Source: Bacillus sp. es.034
GTDB lineage: Bacteria > Bacillota > Bacilli > Bacillales > Bacillaceae_B
Assembly: GCF_002563655.1 (NCBI RefSeq)
Contig: NZ_PDIY01000001.1
Span: 2,888,001-2,952,000 of the forward strand
Reading direction: 5' to 3'
DNA length: 64,000 nt
Shown: in pieces, positions 17,258-26,106 of the stretch
How positions within the stretch are numbered: position 1 is the first letter of the stretch
Layout: each line of letters opens with the position of its first letter
Notes under the pieces: generated by a model
What the model was told of the DNA's origin: nothing
The model's database searches: none
The model's input: the letters and a program-made list of their open reading frames with translations, nothing else
Program-made: the position numbers and the translations under genes

Positions 17258-18217
17258 ATGGATGATTTACTGAATCAGTCTATTATCTTTGTGGGGGGAA
17301 AAGGAGGAGTAGGAAAATCGACTACGGCATCTGCACTGGCCGTCATGTTTGCAAAAATGGGCAAGAAGACGCTGATTGTCTCAACAGATCCGGCTCATAA
17401 TCTTGGAGATATCTTCCACCATGAAATAAATGGGCATCCAACCCCGCTAACGAAACATTTATGGGGGATCGAAATAGATCCAGAAGCAGAAACGCGTCAA
17501 TACATCAATGGAGTGAAAAGGAATCTCAAAGGGATGGTAAAGTCCAATATGGTGAGTGAAGTCCATCGGCAAATCGATATGGCTGCCTCAGCACCGGGGG
17601 CGGAAGAGGCTGCCTTGTTTGACCGGATTGTTTCGATCATTCTGGAAGAAGGAAATGGATATGACAAAATCATTTTTGACACAGCTCCAACAGGACACAC
17701 GATTCGCCTATTGTCTCTTCCGGAATTAATGGGAGTTTGGATGGATGGTATGCTTGAGAGAAGGAAGAAAACAAATAAGAATTATTCCCAGCTTTTGAAT
17801 GATGGTGAACCTGTTGAGGATCCCATATTCGATGTCCTTCAACAACGCCGTGAAAAGTTTTCAAAAGTCAGAGATATACTGCTTAATCGGCAAAAGACAG
17901 GTTTTATTTTCGTCCTGATCCCAGAAAGGCTACCGATTCTCGAAACGGAGAAAGCGATTGAATTGATGTCCTCGCATTCACTTGATATTGGAGGTCTGGT
18001 TGTGAATAAAATCCTGCCCAATCAGGCGGATGGGGAGTTTTTGGAGAAAAGAAGAGAACAGGAAAAAGTATACTTGCGTATGATGCAAGAAAGATTCACC
18101 GAACAATCGTTATATGAAATCCCTCTATTAGAAGAAGATATCTGCACCCTTTCTCATCTGGAAGGATTTGCATCCCATCTTCAAAAAGCGATTTTCAAAG
18201 AAGAGGGAATCTACTAA
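17258..18217 (+). CDS. ArsA/Get3-type ATPase
   Basis: About 319 residues. A deviant Walker A FVGGKGGVGKST (about 11-22) with the intradimer lysine, STDPAHNLGD (switch I), and DTAPTGHTIRLLSLPELM (switch II) place it in the ArsA/Get3 group of SIMIBI ATPases. It is a single-domain form. No arsB, arsR or other arsenic gene is nearby, so arsenite export is unlikely; a targeting or metal-handling role with the cory-CC-star protein is more plausible (inference). The ATG at 17258 follows GGAAGG, while the in-frame ATG at 17219 inside the previous gene has no ribosome site. Confidence 0.88.
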   Translation: MDDLLNQSIIFVGGKGGVGKSTTASALAVMFAKMGKKTLIVSTDPAHNLGDIFHHEINGHPTPLTKHLWGIEIDPEAETRQYINGVKRNLKGMVKSNMVSEVHRQIDMAASAPGAEEAALFDRIVSIILEEGNGYDKIIFDTAPTGHTIRLLSLPELMGVWMDGMLERRKKTNKNYSQLLNDGEPVEDPIFDVLQQRREKFSKVRDILLNRQKTGFIFVLIPERLPILETEKAIELMSSHSLDIGGLVVNKILPNQADGEFLEKRREQEKVYLRMMQERFTEQSLYEIPLLEEDICTLSHLEGFASHLQKAIFKEEGIY

Positions 18218-18245
18218 TTGAGGAGGTATACATAAATAGTGAGAG

Positions 18246-18279
18246 TGACCATAGGGGAAATTCTTCAATGGTCATTTTT
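18246..18279 (+). terminator. Terminator after ArsA-type ATPase
   Basis: TGACCAT / ATGGTCA stem followed by TTTTT. Confidence 0.7.
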
Positions 18280-18348
18280 GCGTTGGGAAGGGGAAATAGA
18301 TGATTTTGTCGAAAGTGTAATGATCAATAAAACAAGGGAGTCGTTCAC

Positions 18349-19602
18349 ATGAAAAGTGAGAATGAATATCTATCTGCCATTCTCCCCTTAAAAAAGAGGG
18401 AAGAAACCCAAAATCGCTGGCTGTTTCATCGCCTGAATACCCTGTTACCTGATTTAATGAAAAAACACAAGGTAGACATGTGGATCACGGCAGGGAGGGA
18501 ATACAATGAAGATCCTGTCCTGAAGAGTCTTTACCCGACCTCAGTTGACGGTTCGAGAAGATTGACCATCCTCATATTTTATTTGGAAGATGGCCAGCAC
18601 CTGAAAAAATGGGTTTTGCACCCCAATCCGAATTTTGAACCATTTTACGAAAGAGCATGGAACCCGGAAGAGTGTGATCAATGGGATTGCCTTAAACGTC
18701 TTGTGGATGAGTACAACCCTGATACGATCGCATTGAATTATTCATCGACATTTGCCGCAGCGGATGGTTTGAGTCATTCCTGTTATCAGCAGCTTAGCAT
18801 GCTGTTAGATGAACACTCACATAAATTTGTGACTGCTCAACATATCATTGTGGATTGGCTATCCATCAGAACCACCAAGGAATTAGTGGCATACCCTTCG
18901 ATAGCAGAGCTTGGGAGGATGATTGCGGAAGAAGCGTTATCCCGGAAAGTGATTCATCCTGGAATCACCACTACCGAAGATGTTAATGAATGGATACGCC
19001 AGCGGGTCTTAGACGCAGGAATGGAAACCTCCTTTTATCCTACGGTTGATCTGCAAAGAAAGGGTTCTGTGATGGATCGATTAGAGGGAGAGATCATTCG
19101 CTTTGGCGATATCGTGCATTTGGATTTTGGTATTCGATATCTGGGCCTGGCAACGGACACCCAGCAGTTGGCTTATGTCCTTTACCCAGGTGAGGAGGAA
19201 GCTCCTGAAGGACTTCAATCTGCATTACAAACCGCCTTAAGGTTCGAGGACATCATAACCGGGGAAATGAAAGTCGGAAGAACGGGGAATGAAGTGTTTC
19301 AAAGATCGATGAAAAAGGCAAGAGAGGAAGAAATCGAGGCGATGCTGTATTCTCATCCACTCGGCCATCATTGTCATGAAGCCGGCGCTTTGATCGGGTT
19401 ATACGATCAACAGAGGGAGATTCCCATTAAGGGCGATCTGCCTCTTACGGCCAATACATGTTATGCAATGGAGTTCAACATACAACAATATATACCTGAG
19501 TGGGATCAGAGCGTGCCCATTTATCTGGAAGAACCGGTTGCTTTCATCGAGAATCGTCTTGAATATATGGCGAAAAGGCAAATCACTTTCTATCTGATCT
19601 AA
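18349..19602 (+). CDS. M24-family metallopeptidase (Xaa-Pro peptidase-like)
   Basis: 417 residues: an N-terminal creatinase/prolidase-like domain (about 1-175), then a pita-bread domain. Metal ligands appear in order: HLDFGI, ATDTQQ, SHPLGHHCHEAGA, MEFN and LEEPVAF, so the dinuclear centre looks complete. The family cleaves X-Pro bonds or related compounds; substrate not known. AAGGGAG lies 8 bases from the ATG. A 12-bp hairpin follows the gene. Confidence 0.88.
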   Translation: MKSENEYLSAILPLKKREETQNRWLFHRLNTLLPDLMKKHKVDMWITAGREYNEDPVLKSLYPTSVDGSRRLTILIFYLEDGQHLKKWVLHPNPNFEPFYERAWNPEECDQWDCLKRLVDEYNPDTIALNYSSTFAAADGLSHSCYQQLSMLLDEHSHKFVTAQHIIVDWLSIRTTKELVAYPSIAELGRMIAEEALSRKVIHPGITTTEDVNEWIRQRVLDAGMETSFYPTVDLQRKGSVMDRLEGEIIRFGDIVHLDFGIRYLGLATDTQQLAYVLYPGEEEAPEGLQSALQTALRFEDIITGEMKVGRTGNEVFQRSMKKAREEEIEAMLYSHPLGHHCHEAGALIGLYDQQREIPIKGDLPLTANTCYAMEFNIQQYIPEWDQSVPIYLEEPVAFIENRLEYMAKRQITFYLI

Positions 19603-19626
19603 TCATTATTCCTTACTGGGTATCAT

Positions 19627-19659
19627 AGACTGATTACACTCATTGTTTGTAATCAGTCT
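19627..19659 (+). terminator. Hairpin after M24 peptidase gene, probable terminator
   Basis: Perfect 12-bp stem AGACTGATTACA / TGTAATCAGTCT, 9-base loop. The T tail is weak. Confidence 0.6.
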
Positions 19660-19712
19660 TATATGCCTCTGCCTAATAATGATCATTCTGAAAAAAATGC
19701 GATTCTCCCCCC

Positions 19713-19741
19713 TTGACTTAATACCTAGTAGGGTATATTAT
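19713..19741 (+). promoter_or_regulatory. Promoter of the first sulfur operon with CstR-type operator
   Basis: TTGACT and TATTAT are 17 bases apart. ATACCTAGTAGGGTAT (19721-19736) fills the spacer as an ATACC-N-GGTAT inverted repeat, the form known for CstR/CsoR-family sites. Binding would block RNA polymerase. The same geometry recurs at 27478-27506 and 46264-46292. Confidence 0.82.
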
Positions 19742-19785
19742 AGTGGATGTAGCAAGAAAAGAACAAGCCAACAGGAGGTGTCTTG

Positions 19786-20046
19786 ATGGAATACAATGCA
19801 CAAATTATAAATCGGATAAAACGTGTGGAAGGGCAGCTCCGTGGGGTTGTAAGAATGATGGAGCAAGGGGAAGATTGTAAAGACGTCATCACGCAACTTT
19901 CCGCAGCGAAAACAGCTCTTGATCGTTCAGTAGGTTTAATTGTTAGTATGAATCTTGTTGAGTGCGTCAGGGACTCACATGAAACAGGTGAAAGTACAGA
20001 AGAACTTGTGAAAGAGGCAGTGAATTTGTTAGTGAAAAGTCGATAA
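19786..20046 (+). CDS. CstR-type persulfide-sensing repressor (YrkD-like)
   Basis: 86 residues, CsoR/RcnR four-helix family. Counting from the ATG at 19786 (7 bases after AGGAGGTG; the TTG at 19783 is less likely), the cysteines are Cys31 and Cys60. Position 56 is Asn where copper-sensing CsoR has its histidine ligand. That pattern is the CstR persulfide sensor, which forms Cys-Sn-Cys links and releases DNA when reactive sulfur rises. It heads the TusA, DsrE, rhodanese, dioxygenase and TauE genes, and matching operator sites stand in front of several of them, including its own. The gene order resembles B. subtilis yrkD-J. Confidence 0.9.
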   Translation: MEYNAQIINRIKRVEGQLRGVVRMMEQGEDCKDVITQLSAAKTALDRSVGLIVSMNLVECVRDSHETGESTEELVKEAVNLLVKSR

Positions 20047-20055
20047 CAAAAAAGG

Positions 20056-20098
20056 TTGACATCTTTTTTTATATCATATAGTATACCCTTATGGGTAT
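20056..20098 (+). promoter_or_regulatory. Second CstR-type promoter/operator
   Basis: TTGACA (20056), 17-base spacer, TAGTAT (20079). The perfect 6-4-6 inverted repeat ATACCCTTATGGGTAT at 20083-20098 overlaps the -10 and start region. Gives the tusA-like gene its own repressible promoter. Confidence 0.82.
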
Positions 20099-20121
20099 TG
20101 AAAAACGAGGAGGAAACACAC

Positions 20122-20349
20122 ATGAACGCAGATAAAGTATTAGATGCAAAGGGACTTGCTTGTCCAATGCCAATCGTAAAAACCCGAAAGGCTATTAAAG
20201 AAATTGAATCCGGTCAAATCCTGGAGATTCAAACAACAGATAAAGGCGCAAAAAGTGATCTTACAGCATGGGCTAAATCGACAGGACATGAATTACTCGA
20301 TTCGAATGAAGAAAATGATGTATTTACATTCTGGATTAAAAAAGGCTAA
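20122..20349 (+). CDS. TusA-family sulfur carrier (YrkI-like)
   Basis: 75 residues. GLACPMPIVKT carries the CPxP cysteine that holds persulfide sulfur in TusA proteins; the rest is the two-layer alpha/beta SirA/TusA fold, of normal length. It should pass sulfane sulfur between rhodaneses and other acceptors in the cytoplasm. The ATG at 20122 follows GAGGAGG. It is very similar to the N-terminal domain of the fusion encoded at 20927, suggesting local duplication. Confidence 0.92.
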   Translation: MNADKVLDAKGLACPMPIVKTRKAIKEIESGQILEIQTTDKGAKSDLTAWAKSTGHELLDSNEENDVFTFWIKKG

Positions 20350-20359
20350 ATTTTTTTGA

Positions 20360-20375
20360 GGGGGTATATACCCCC
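20360..20375. promoter_or_regulatory. Perfect 16-bp palindrome before the DsrE gene
   Basis: GGGGGTATATACCCCC. It contains GGTAT/ATACC half-sites in inverted order relative to the other operators. It could be an extra repressor site or a small RNA hairpin after the TusA gene. Confidence 0.5.
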
Positions 20376-20398
20376 TGTAGTAAACAGGAGGGAACACA

Positions 20399-20878
20399 AT
20401 GTCAGAGAGAAAAACAACCAATATCATTCTATTTAGTGGAGATTACGATAAAGCGATGGCAGCCTATATTATTGCCAACGGTGCTGCAGCATATGATCAT
20501 GAAGTAACGATCTTCCATACGTTCTGGGGATTGAATGCTTTGAGAAAAGAAGAAATGGTACCCGTTAAAAAAGGGTTCATGGAAAAAATGTTTGGGAAAA
20601 TGATGCCTCGTGGAGCAGATAAAATGGGGTTATCAAACATGAACTTTATGGGCATGGGTCCAAAAATGATCAAAGGTGTCATGAAAAAGCATAATGCCAT
20701 GCCTCTGCCTGATTTGATCGACATGGCAAGAGAACAGGAAATCAAATTGGTTGCATGTACCATGACCATGGATCTACTGGGACTACACAAAGACGAACTG
20801 TTGGAAGAAATCGAATACGCTGGAGTAGCAGCTTATTTAGCAGATGCTGAGGACGGAAATGTGAACTTATTTATCTAA
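20399..20878 (+). CDS. DsrE/DsrF/DrsH-like sulfur-relay protein (YrkE-like)
   Basis: 159 residues. The N-terminal IILFSGDYDKAMAAYIIANGA and the C-terminal LVACTMTMDLLGL (candidate sulfur-carrying Cys) are typical of the DsrE-like peroxiredoxin-family proteins found in thiosulfate/persulfide clusters. A methionine- and lysine-rich middle (about 55-105) is an insertion usual for this subgroup. AGGAGGG precedes the ATG. A truncated relative remains at 46296-46524. Role: sulfur transfer with TusA and rhodaneses (family inference). Confidence 0.9.
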   Translation: MSERKTTNIILFSGDYDKAMAAYIIANGAAAYDHEVTIFHTFWGLNALRKEEMVPVKKGFMEKMFGKMMPRGADKMGLSNMNFMGMGPKMIKGVMKKHNAMPLPDLIDMAREQEIKLVACTMTMDLLGLHKDELLEEIEYAGVAAYLADAEDGNVNLFI

Positions 20879-20896
20879 ATTTTTTTGAAAACAAAT

Positions 20897-20912
20897 ATAC
20901 CCTACGTGGTAA
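20897..20912 (+). promoter_or_regulatory. Weak CstR-like site before the TusA-rhodanese gene
   Basis: ATACCCTACGTGGTAA, an imperfect ATACCC-TACG-TGGTAA repeat 14 bases upstream of the ATG. Confidence 0.45.
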
Positions 20913-20926
20913 TTGGAGGTCTTTAT

Positions 20927-21499
20927 ATGAACACCATTGAATCAAACTTTGTATTAGACGCAAAGGGACTTGCTTGTCCCATGCCGATTGTAAAAACAAA
21001 GAAAGCAATGAATGGTCTGGAAGCGGGGCAGGTAATTGAAATTCAAGCCACAGACAAGGGGTCCAAGGCGGATCTTCAAGCTTGGGCAAAAAGCACAGGA
21101 CATGATTATTTAGGAACAATTGAAGAAGGGGACGTCCTCAAGCATTTCGTCCGTAAATCAAGCGGTGAAGAGACAGTTGAACGTAAACACGAGGCTGTTA
21201 CTGACAACGCCACATTAGCTGGCAAACTAACCGATGAAAATGTGATTGTGCTGGATGTCCGGGAAAAAGCGGAATATGCCTTCAATCATATTCCAGGGGC
21301 TATTTCGATCCCGCTTGGGGAACTTGAAGCCCGTATAGCTGAATTGAATAAAGACAAAGAGATCTATGTTGTCTGCCGTACTGGAAATAGAAGTGACATG
21401 GCGGCTCAACTATTAGGTGAAAAAGGATTCGCGAATGTAATCAATGTGGTTCCAGGTATGAGCGATTGGTCTGGAGACTTAGAATCGGATATTAAATAA
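20927..21499 (+). CDS. TusA-rhodanese fusion sulfurtransferase (YrkF-like)
   Basis: 190 residues. An N-terminal TusA domain (GLACPMPIVKT, about 1-75) is joined by a short charged linker to a rhodanese domain (about 90-188) with active-site loop VVCRTGNRSD. The fusion links a persulfide carrier with a sulfurtransferase in one chain. The ATG at 20927 follows GGAGG; in-frame codons upstream lack a ribosome site. The next gene begins 23 bases downstream. Confidence 0.92.
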   Translation: MNTIESNFVLDAKGLACPMPIVKTKKAMNGLEAGQVIEIQATDKGSKADLQAWAKSTGHDYLGTIEEGDVLKHFVRKSSGEETVERKHEAVTDNATLAGKLTDENVIVLDVREKAEYAFNHIPGAISIPLGELEARIAELNKDKEIYVVCRTGNRSDMAAQLLGEKGFANVINVVPGMSDWSGDLESDIK

Positions 21500-21522
21500 T
21501 TCATTTTCAGGAGGGTTAATTA

Positions 21523-22650
21523 ATGGCGGTAAAACCAATGAATTCAAAAGAAGTAGCACAAAAAGTAATGAAAAAAGAAGAATTATTCATCTTAGACGTT
21601 CGTAATGTAGATGCATTTGAAGACTGGAAAATCGAAGGGAAATCATTCGATTATTTGAATATCCCTTACTTCGATCTTTTAGATGGAGTGGAAGAGATCA
21701 TGGATCAATTGCCGGAAGATAAAGAGATCCTTGTCGTTTGTGCAAAAGAAGGTTCTTCCGTCATGGTAGCTGAAATGCTGTCTGAAGAAGGAAGAGATGT
21801 TTCCTATCTTGAAGGCGGTATGAAGGCTTGGAGTGAACATTTAGAGCCTGTTAAAGTAGGGGATCTATCAAATGGGGGAGAACTTTATCAATTTGTACGC
21901 TTAGGAAAAGGCTGTCTTTCCTATATGGTCGTATCAAATGGTGAAGCCGCGATTGTGGACGCCACCCGTATGGCAGATGTGTTCATCGAATTTGCTGAAA
22001 CAAAAAATGTAAAAATCACAAATGTATTCGATACTCACTTACATGCGGATCACATTTCTGGTGGGCGTACCATTGCAGAAAGAACCGGAGCAACGTATTG
22101 GTTACCATCCAAAGATGCTGAAGAGGTTACATTTGAATATGCGGCACTGGAAGATGGAAATAAAGTACAGATCGGGAACACAACCATCGATATCAATGCC
22201 CTATACTCACCAGGTCATACAATTGGTTCTACATCATTTGTGGTTGATGCGAAATATCTATTTTCAGGTGACATTTTATTTATTGATAGTATCGGGCGAC
22301 CTGATCTTGCAGGAAAAGCTGAAGATTGGGTAGGGGACTTGAGAGAAAGTCTGTACAAACGCTACAAAGATCTTTCCAGGGATCTGACCGTTTTACCCGC
22401 TCACTTCATGATTATTGATGAATTAAATGAAGACGGTTCTGTAGGTGAGAAACTTGGCACCTTATATGCCAAGAATCATGGTCTGAACATTGAGAGCGAA
22501 GATGAATTCAGAAGTCTTGTTTCTGAAAATCTGCCTCCACAACCGAATGCTTATCAGGAAATACGTGAAACCAATATGGGAAAAGTGACACCGAATGAGG
22601 AAAAGCAGCGTGAGATGGAAATCGGACCAAATCGCTGTGCTGTTCGATAA
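21523..22650 (+). CDS. Rhodanese-persulfide dioxygenase fusion (CstB/YrkH-like)
   Basis: 375 residues. An N-terminal rhodanese domain (about 5-115, loop VVCAKEGSS) is followed by an ETHE1-type metallo-beta-lactamase domain. [11 protein letters not shown] near residue 171 and SPGHTIGS plus [13 protein letters not shown] give the iron ligands. ETHE1/CstB enzymes oxidise thiol persulfides to sulfite. Domain order is reversed relative to S. aureus CstB, whose rhodanese is C-terminal. The chain ends in a conserved NRCAVR, also present in the paralogue at 28385. The TauE exporter downstream fits removal of the sulfite produced. Confidence 0.92.
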   Translation: MAVKPMNSKEVAQKVMKKEELFILDVRNVDAFEDWKIEGKSFDYLNIPYFDLLDGVEEIMDQLPEDKEILVVCAKEGSSVMVAEMLSEEGRDVSYLEGGMKAWSEHLEPVKVGDLSNGGELYQFVRLGKGCLSYMVVSNGEAAIVDATRMADVFIEFAETKNVKITNVFDTHLHADHISGGRTIAERTGATYWLPSKDAEEVTFEYAALEDGNKVQIGNTTIDINALYSPGHTIGSTSFVVDAKYLFSGDILFIDSIGRPDLAGKAEDWVGDLRESLYKRYKDLSRDLTVLPAHFMIIDELNEDGSVGEKLGTLYAKNHGLNIESEDEFRSLVSENLPPQPNAYQEIRETNMGKVTPNEEKQREMEIGPNRCAVR

Positions 22651-22674
22651 TAACGACTAGAATTAATTATTTTC

Positions 22675-22703
22675 AATGGGAACTTGCATGAGCGGTTCCC
22701 ATT
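22675..22703 (+). other. Intergenic hairpin between dioxygenase and exporter genes
   Basis: AATGGGAAC and GTTCCCATT, 9-bp perfect arms with an 11-base loop and no T tract, located 24 bases upstream of the exporter ATG. May stabilise or attenuate the operon message. Confidence 0.5.
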
Positions 22704-22726
22704 CTACTGGAAGAGGAGGGCTCACA

Positions 22727-23503
22727 ATGGATTTGGCATTTATTTTAACTATATTTCTAATCGGCTTCGTCGGTTCTTATATATCAGGAATGGTGGGAAT
22801 CGGAGGAAGTATCATTAAATATCCAATGCTCTTATATATTCCGCCTTTGTTGGGAGTAGCGACATTTTCCGCTCATGAAGTTTCTGGCATCAGTGCCGTT
22901 CAAGTATTCTTTGCAACGCTTGGCGGAGTATGGGCATACCGTAAAGGGGGCTACCTGAATAAATCACTCATTACGTATATGGGGGTAAGTATCTTAATCG
23001 GTAGTTTCATTGGTGGGTATGGCTCAAAATTCATGAGTGAAGCAGGTATTAACATCGTTTACGGAATTCTGGCTCTTATTGCAGCCATCATGATGTTCAT
23101 TCCAAAAAAAGGGATAGATGATGTGAAGCTGGAAGATGTTTCTTTTAACAAATGGCTCGCTGCCATTCTTGCCCTCATCGTGGGAGTGGGTGCAGGTATT
23201 GTTGGTGCAGCAGGAGCGTTTCTATTAGTTCCGATCATGCTTGTCGTGCTGAAAATACCGACGAGGATGACGATTGCTTCCTCCCTTGCCATTACGTTGA
23301 TTTCTTCCATCGGGTCGACTGTTGGGAAAATCACCACCGGGCAAGTGGATTACCTGCCAGCCATGATCATGGTAGTGGCAAGTCTGATTGCCTCTCCACT
23401 CGGAGCGATGGCAGGAAAGAAAATGAACACCAAGATCCTTCAAATGATATTGGCACTATTGATTTTAGGAACGGCAATCAAGATCTGGATTGATATCCTT
23501 TAG
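22727..23503 (+). CDS. TauE/SafE-family sulfite/anion exporter (YrkJ-like)
   Basis: 258 residues with about eight membrane segments in the two-repeat TauE/SafE arrangement; [15 protein letters not shown] and [18 protein letters not shown] are the paired glycine-rich repeat starts. In persulfide-oxidising clusters these proteins are thought to export sulfite or related sulfur oxyanions. The ATG at 22727 follows GAGGAGGG; upstream in-frame codons to 22676 run through the hairpin. Last gene of the operon. Confidence 0.9.
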   Translation: MDLAFILTIFLIGFVGSYISGMVGIGGSIIKYPMLLYIPPLLGVATFSAHEVSGISAVQVFFATLGGVWAYRKGGYLNKSLITYMGVSILIGSFIGGYGSKFMSEAGINIVYGILALIAAIMMFIPKKGIDDVKLEDVSFNKWLAAILALIVGVGAGIVGAAGAFLLVPIMLVVLKIPTRMTIASSLAITLISSIGSTVGKITTGQVDYLPAMIMVVASLIASPLGAMAGKKMNTKILQMILALLILGTAIKIWIDIL

Positions 23504-23509
23504 AATGCT

Positions 23510-23579
23510 GCTTAGCACTGTATACCTTGACTCTTCTTGCAGAAGAAGAATCGTGGTACATGGAGCTAAGCTTTTTTTT
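23510..23579 (+). terminator. Long structured terminator of the sulfur operon
   Basis: GCTTAGC / GCTAAGC base followed by eight T, with an inner CTTCT / AGAAG hairpin and a TACC / GGTA pairing between. Unusually long for a simple terminator. Confidence 0.7.
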
Positions 23580-23744
23580 GTGTTAATGTATCAATGGGCC
23601 TTGTAACTTTCTGAAGGTCTCTTTCGTCTAATGAATAGATAGAAATAAGACTCTGGGTGGATGAACATATCCATGAGTACCGGTACAATGGAAGAATGGA
23701 TGTGTTCTAGGATTTTATCCATCATGAAAAAAGGGAGAATACAC

Positions 23745-24665
23745 ATGAAAAAGCTTATTGGAATCATCTTACTTTGTTCATTAATGGTTAGCGGACTTCA
23801 ACCGGCATCGGCCGCAGATAATGATAAAGCAAGCATTAATGAAAAATTCGGACTGCCCATCGTTGTATATGGGGAAACACTCACCAGCCAGCAAAAAAAA
23901 GAGGTACAAAAGCAATTGGGTATGGATGAGGGAACAGAAGTGGAAGAGTTTACGGCTACTGGTGAAGATCTAGTGAAATATATTGAAGGAGAAAACAGGA
24001 ATGCCCGCATGTTCTCTTCAGCCATGATCACTCGTAAAGAAAAGGGTGAAGGATTGAAGGTTAATATTGTGACACCGGAGAATATTACCGAAGTGACAAA
24101 TTCAATGTATTCCAATGCACTTTTAACAGCGGGTGTCGAAAATGCAGTAGTGGATGTTGCTTCACCGGTTAAGGTGAGCGGTCATTCTGCATTAGTGGGT
24201 ATTTATAAAGCGTATGACGTGAGTGGGGAGAAGCTTGATACGGTTCGGATGGAAGTGGCCAATGAAGAATTATCCGTTGCCACGGAACTTGCGAAAGAGT
24301 CAGGAATCGATAAGGAAGAAGTCAGTAAACTGTTAACCGAAATCAAGAAGGAAATTGCTGAACAAGATCCTGCTACGAAAGAGGAAGTCGAGAAGATCGT
24401 CGAAGACAAACTCCAATCATTGAACATTGAATTAAGTCCAGAGGATCGTCAGCTGTTGATTGATTTATTTGAAAAGATGAGATCCCTTGATATAAATTTT
24501 GATAATGTTCAACAGCAGCTGGATGACTTGACGAAGGATATCCAAACAACTATCAAGGATATTGTGAACGATAAAGGGTTTGGACAGAAAGTGTCGGATT
24601 TCTTTACCGGATTATTAGAAGCAATTAAAAATTTCTTTAATTCAATTAAAAATTTATTTGGATAA
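23745..24665 (+). CDS. Secreted DUF1002 (YpuA-like) protein
   Basis: 306 residues. A signal peptide (KKLIGIILLCSLMVSGL, cleavage near ASA-AD) is followed by the DUF1002 domain (GTEVEEFTATGEDL, SSAMITRKEKGEGL), then a helical C-terminal part. The length and order match B. subtilis YpuA, an exported protein of unknown function. The ATG at 23745 has GGGAG upstream; the longer in-frame extension is unlikely because it precedes a perfect signal sequence. Confidence 0.88.
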   Translation: MKKLIGIILLCSLMVSGLQPASAADNDKASINEKFGLPIVVYGETLTSQQKKEVQKQLGMDEGTEVEEFTATGEDLVKYIEGENRNARMFSSAMITRKEKGEGLKVNIVTPENITEVTNSMYSNALLTAGVENAVVDVASPVKVSGHSALVGIYKAYDVSGEKLDTVRMEVANEELSVATELAKESGIDKEEVSKLLTEIKKEIAEQDPATKEEVEKIVEDKLQSLNIELSPEDRQLLIDLFEKMRSLDINFDNVQQQLDDLTKDIQTTIKDIVNDKGFGQKVSDFFTGLLEAIKNFFNSIKNLFG

Positions 24666-24674
24666 TACAACGAT

Positions 24675-24704
24675 AAAAGACTGAGTCGTCCGACTCAGTC
24701 TTTT
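24675..24704. terminator. Bidirectional terminator
   Basis: AAAAGACTGAGTC / GACTCAGTCTTTT stem, between convergent DUF1002 and histidine-kinase genes. Confidence 0.92.
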
Positions 24705-26106
24705 ATAATTCCAGCAATGGAAACGTTAGATATACCGTCGTACCTTTGCCTTCTTCACTCTCAATGAAAAAGGAACCTTTATGCTTATGCATGATTTCCT
24801 TGGCGATGGATAAACCAAGTCCATATCCACCGGTGTTCCTTGTCCTAGACAGATCAGATCTATAGAATCGTTCACCTATTTGTGATAGTGAGTCTCCGGG
24901 GATCCCAATCCCATGATCTTTAATCTTCACAACCGCCTTACCATCTTTCTCATAGGAGTGGATGGTGATAGAGGTTTTTTCCGTGGAATATTTCAGGGCA
25001 TTGTCCAAAATATTGTAGAAGACCTGCATCACCCGGTTTGGATCTCCGTTTATGATGGATTCCTCATTTAAAGTATGTTTAATATCCATATGCTTTAATT
25101 CTGCTTGGGGACGGATCAGTGTTAAGGAGTCCATAATGAATTGGGACAGCACCATCGGTTCAATATCCAATGAAAATGCAGCGTCTTCCAATTTATTCAA
25201 TTCAAGGAGTTCCGTAATTAATTTCTGCATCCGCACCGACTCTTTTTGAATCAGGTGTAAGCTTTTTTCTATTTCCTCCGGGTTTGTTTGAACCCGGTCG
25301 GTCAAAGCTTTTGCATACCCCCCGATGTACGTGAGGGGGGTCCTCAGTTCATGGGCGACATTTGAAAGGAATTGCCGTTTCCGATCCTCCTGGTGCTGCA
25401 AAGAGTCTACCATACTGTTGAAGGTCAGGGCCAATTCAGCCATTTCATCTTTAGTGGTGACCTCCAGACGCTCCGTAAAGTTTCCGCTGGCCACTTGATT
25501 AGAGAACCTTTGCATTTCCCTGACAGGTTTGAACAAGGAGTCCAATGAAGACTGAATGATCAAAAATAGCACGAAATAAAACATGACCCCTGCCAATATT
25601 AAGATGGGGATTCCTTTGCTGAAGACTTCTGTCATTTCAGCAAGAGGGATATAGATAAACAAATATCCCATTAATTTATCTCCATTCATAAGCGGAAAGA
25701 CGGCTCCTATCACTTTCCGATCGAACTCGTCGACATATCCTTCTTTCATGACATGATTGCCCTTCGCCAATTCTTTTTTGTCTGTTGCATTGATGAGGGG
25801 CTTTCGATCAATTAGAAAAGGGAAGCTCTTACCTAATTCATCAAGGTTTTCCACAACGGATACTTCATAGGGAGAGATGACGTTATACCAGAGGATTTTG
25901 TCCTTGATATTTCCGCTTACATCCCCATAATGGTAGTGGGCTGCGGTCCTCTGTCCCTGATAAAGAAGTGAATCCTTCACGGTCCCTATATATAGGTCTT
26001 TGTAGAGATAATGAATGAACAGGAACGAAAAGACAATCGTTAAAAATAAGCTGCTCAACAACAGAATAGAGACTTTTTTATTGAGGGTAAGGTTTATGTT
26101 TCTCAA
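24703..26106 (-). CDS. Membrane sensor histidine kinase
   Basis: 467 residues: TM1 (about 12-32), extracytoplasmic sensor (about 33-163), TM2 (about 165-187), HAMP, HisKA with phospho-acceptor in NVAHELRTPLTYIGG (about His252), and HATPase with N-box, DHGIGIP and GYGLGLSIAKEI. The start is a TTG overlapping the response-regulator stop (TTTGA), with GAGGG upstream, so the pair is translationally coupled. It sits between the two sulfur clusters, as the yrkPQ system lies near the yrk genes of B. subtilis, but the signal is unknown. Confidence 0.93.
   Translation of the reverse strand: MRNINLTLNKKVSILLLSSLFLTIVFSFLFIHYLYKDLYIGTVKDSLLYQGQRTAAHYHYGDVSGNIKDKILWYNVISPYEVSVVENLDELGKSFPFLIDRKPLINATDKKELAKGNHVMKEGYVDEFDRKVIGAVFPLMNGDKLMGYLFIYIPLAEMTEVFSKGIPILILAGVMFYFVLFLIIQSSLDSLFKPVREMQRFSNQVASGNFTERLEVTTKDEMAELALTFNSMVDSLQHQEDRKRQFLSNVAHELRTPLTYIGGYAKALTDRVQTNPEEIEKSLHLIQKESVRMQKLITELLELNKLEDAAFSLDIEPMVLSQFIMDSLTLIRPQAELKHMDIKHTLNEESIINGDPNRVMQVFYNILDNALKYSTEKTSITIHSYEKDGKAVVKIKDHGIGIPGDSLSQIGERFYRSDLSRTRNTGGYGLGLSIAKEIMHKHKGSFFIESEEGKGTTVYLTFPLLEL

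Noticed and set aside
16969-18217. Arsenic-resistance operon, suggested by the ArsA-like ATPase.
   Set aside because: No arsR, arsB/acr3, arsC or arsD is nearby; the partner is a cory-CC-star protein beside cstA.
18239-18352. A 37-codon GTG-start frame ending on the ATG of the M24 peptidase gene, downstream of AGGAGG.
   Set aside because: The spacing from AGGAGG to the GTG is about 12 bases and the frame runs through a convincing terminator hairpin (18246-18279); more likely non-coding.
19786-20046. Copper-sensing CsoR.
   Set aside because: The CsoR His ligand is replaced by Asn56, only Cys31 and Cys60 are present, and the neighbours are sulfur-transfer genes, not copper transport.
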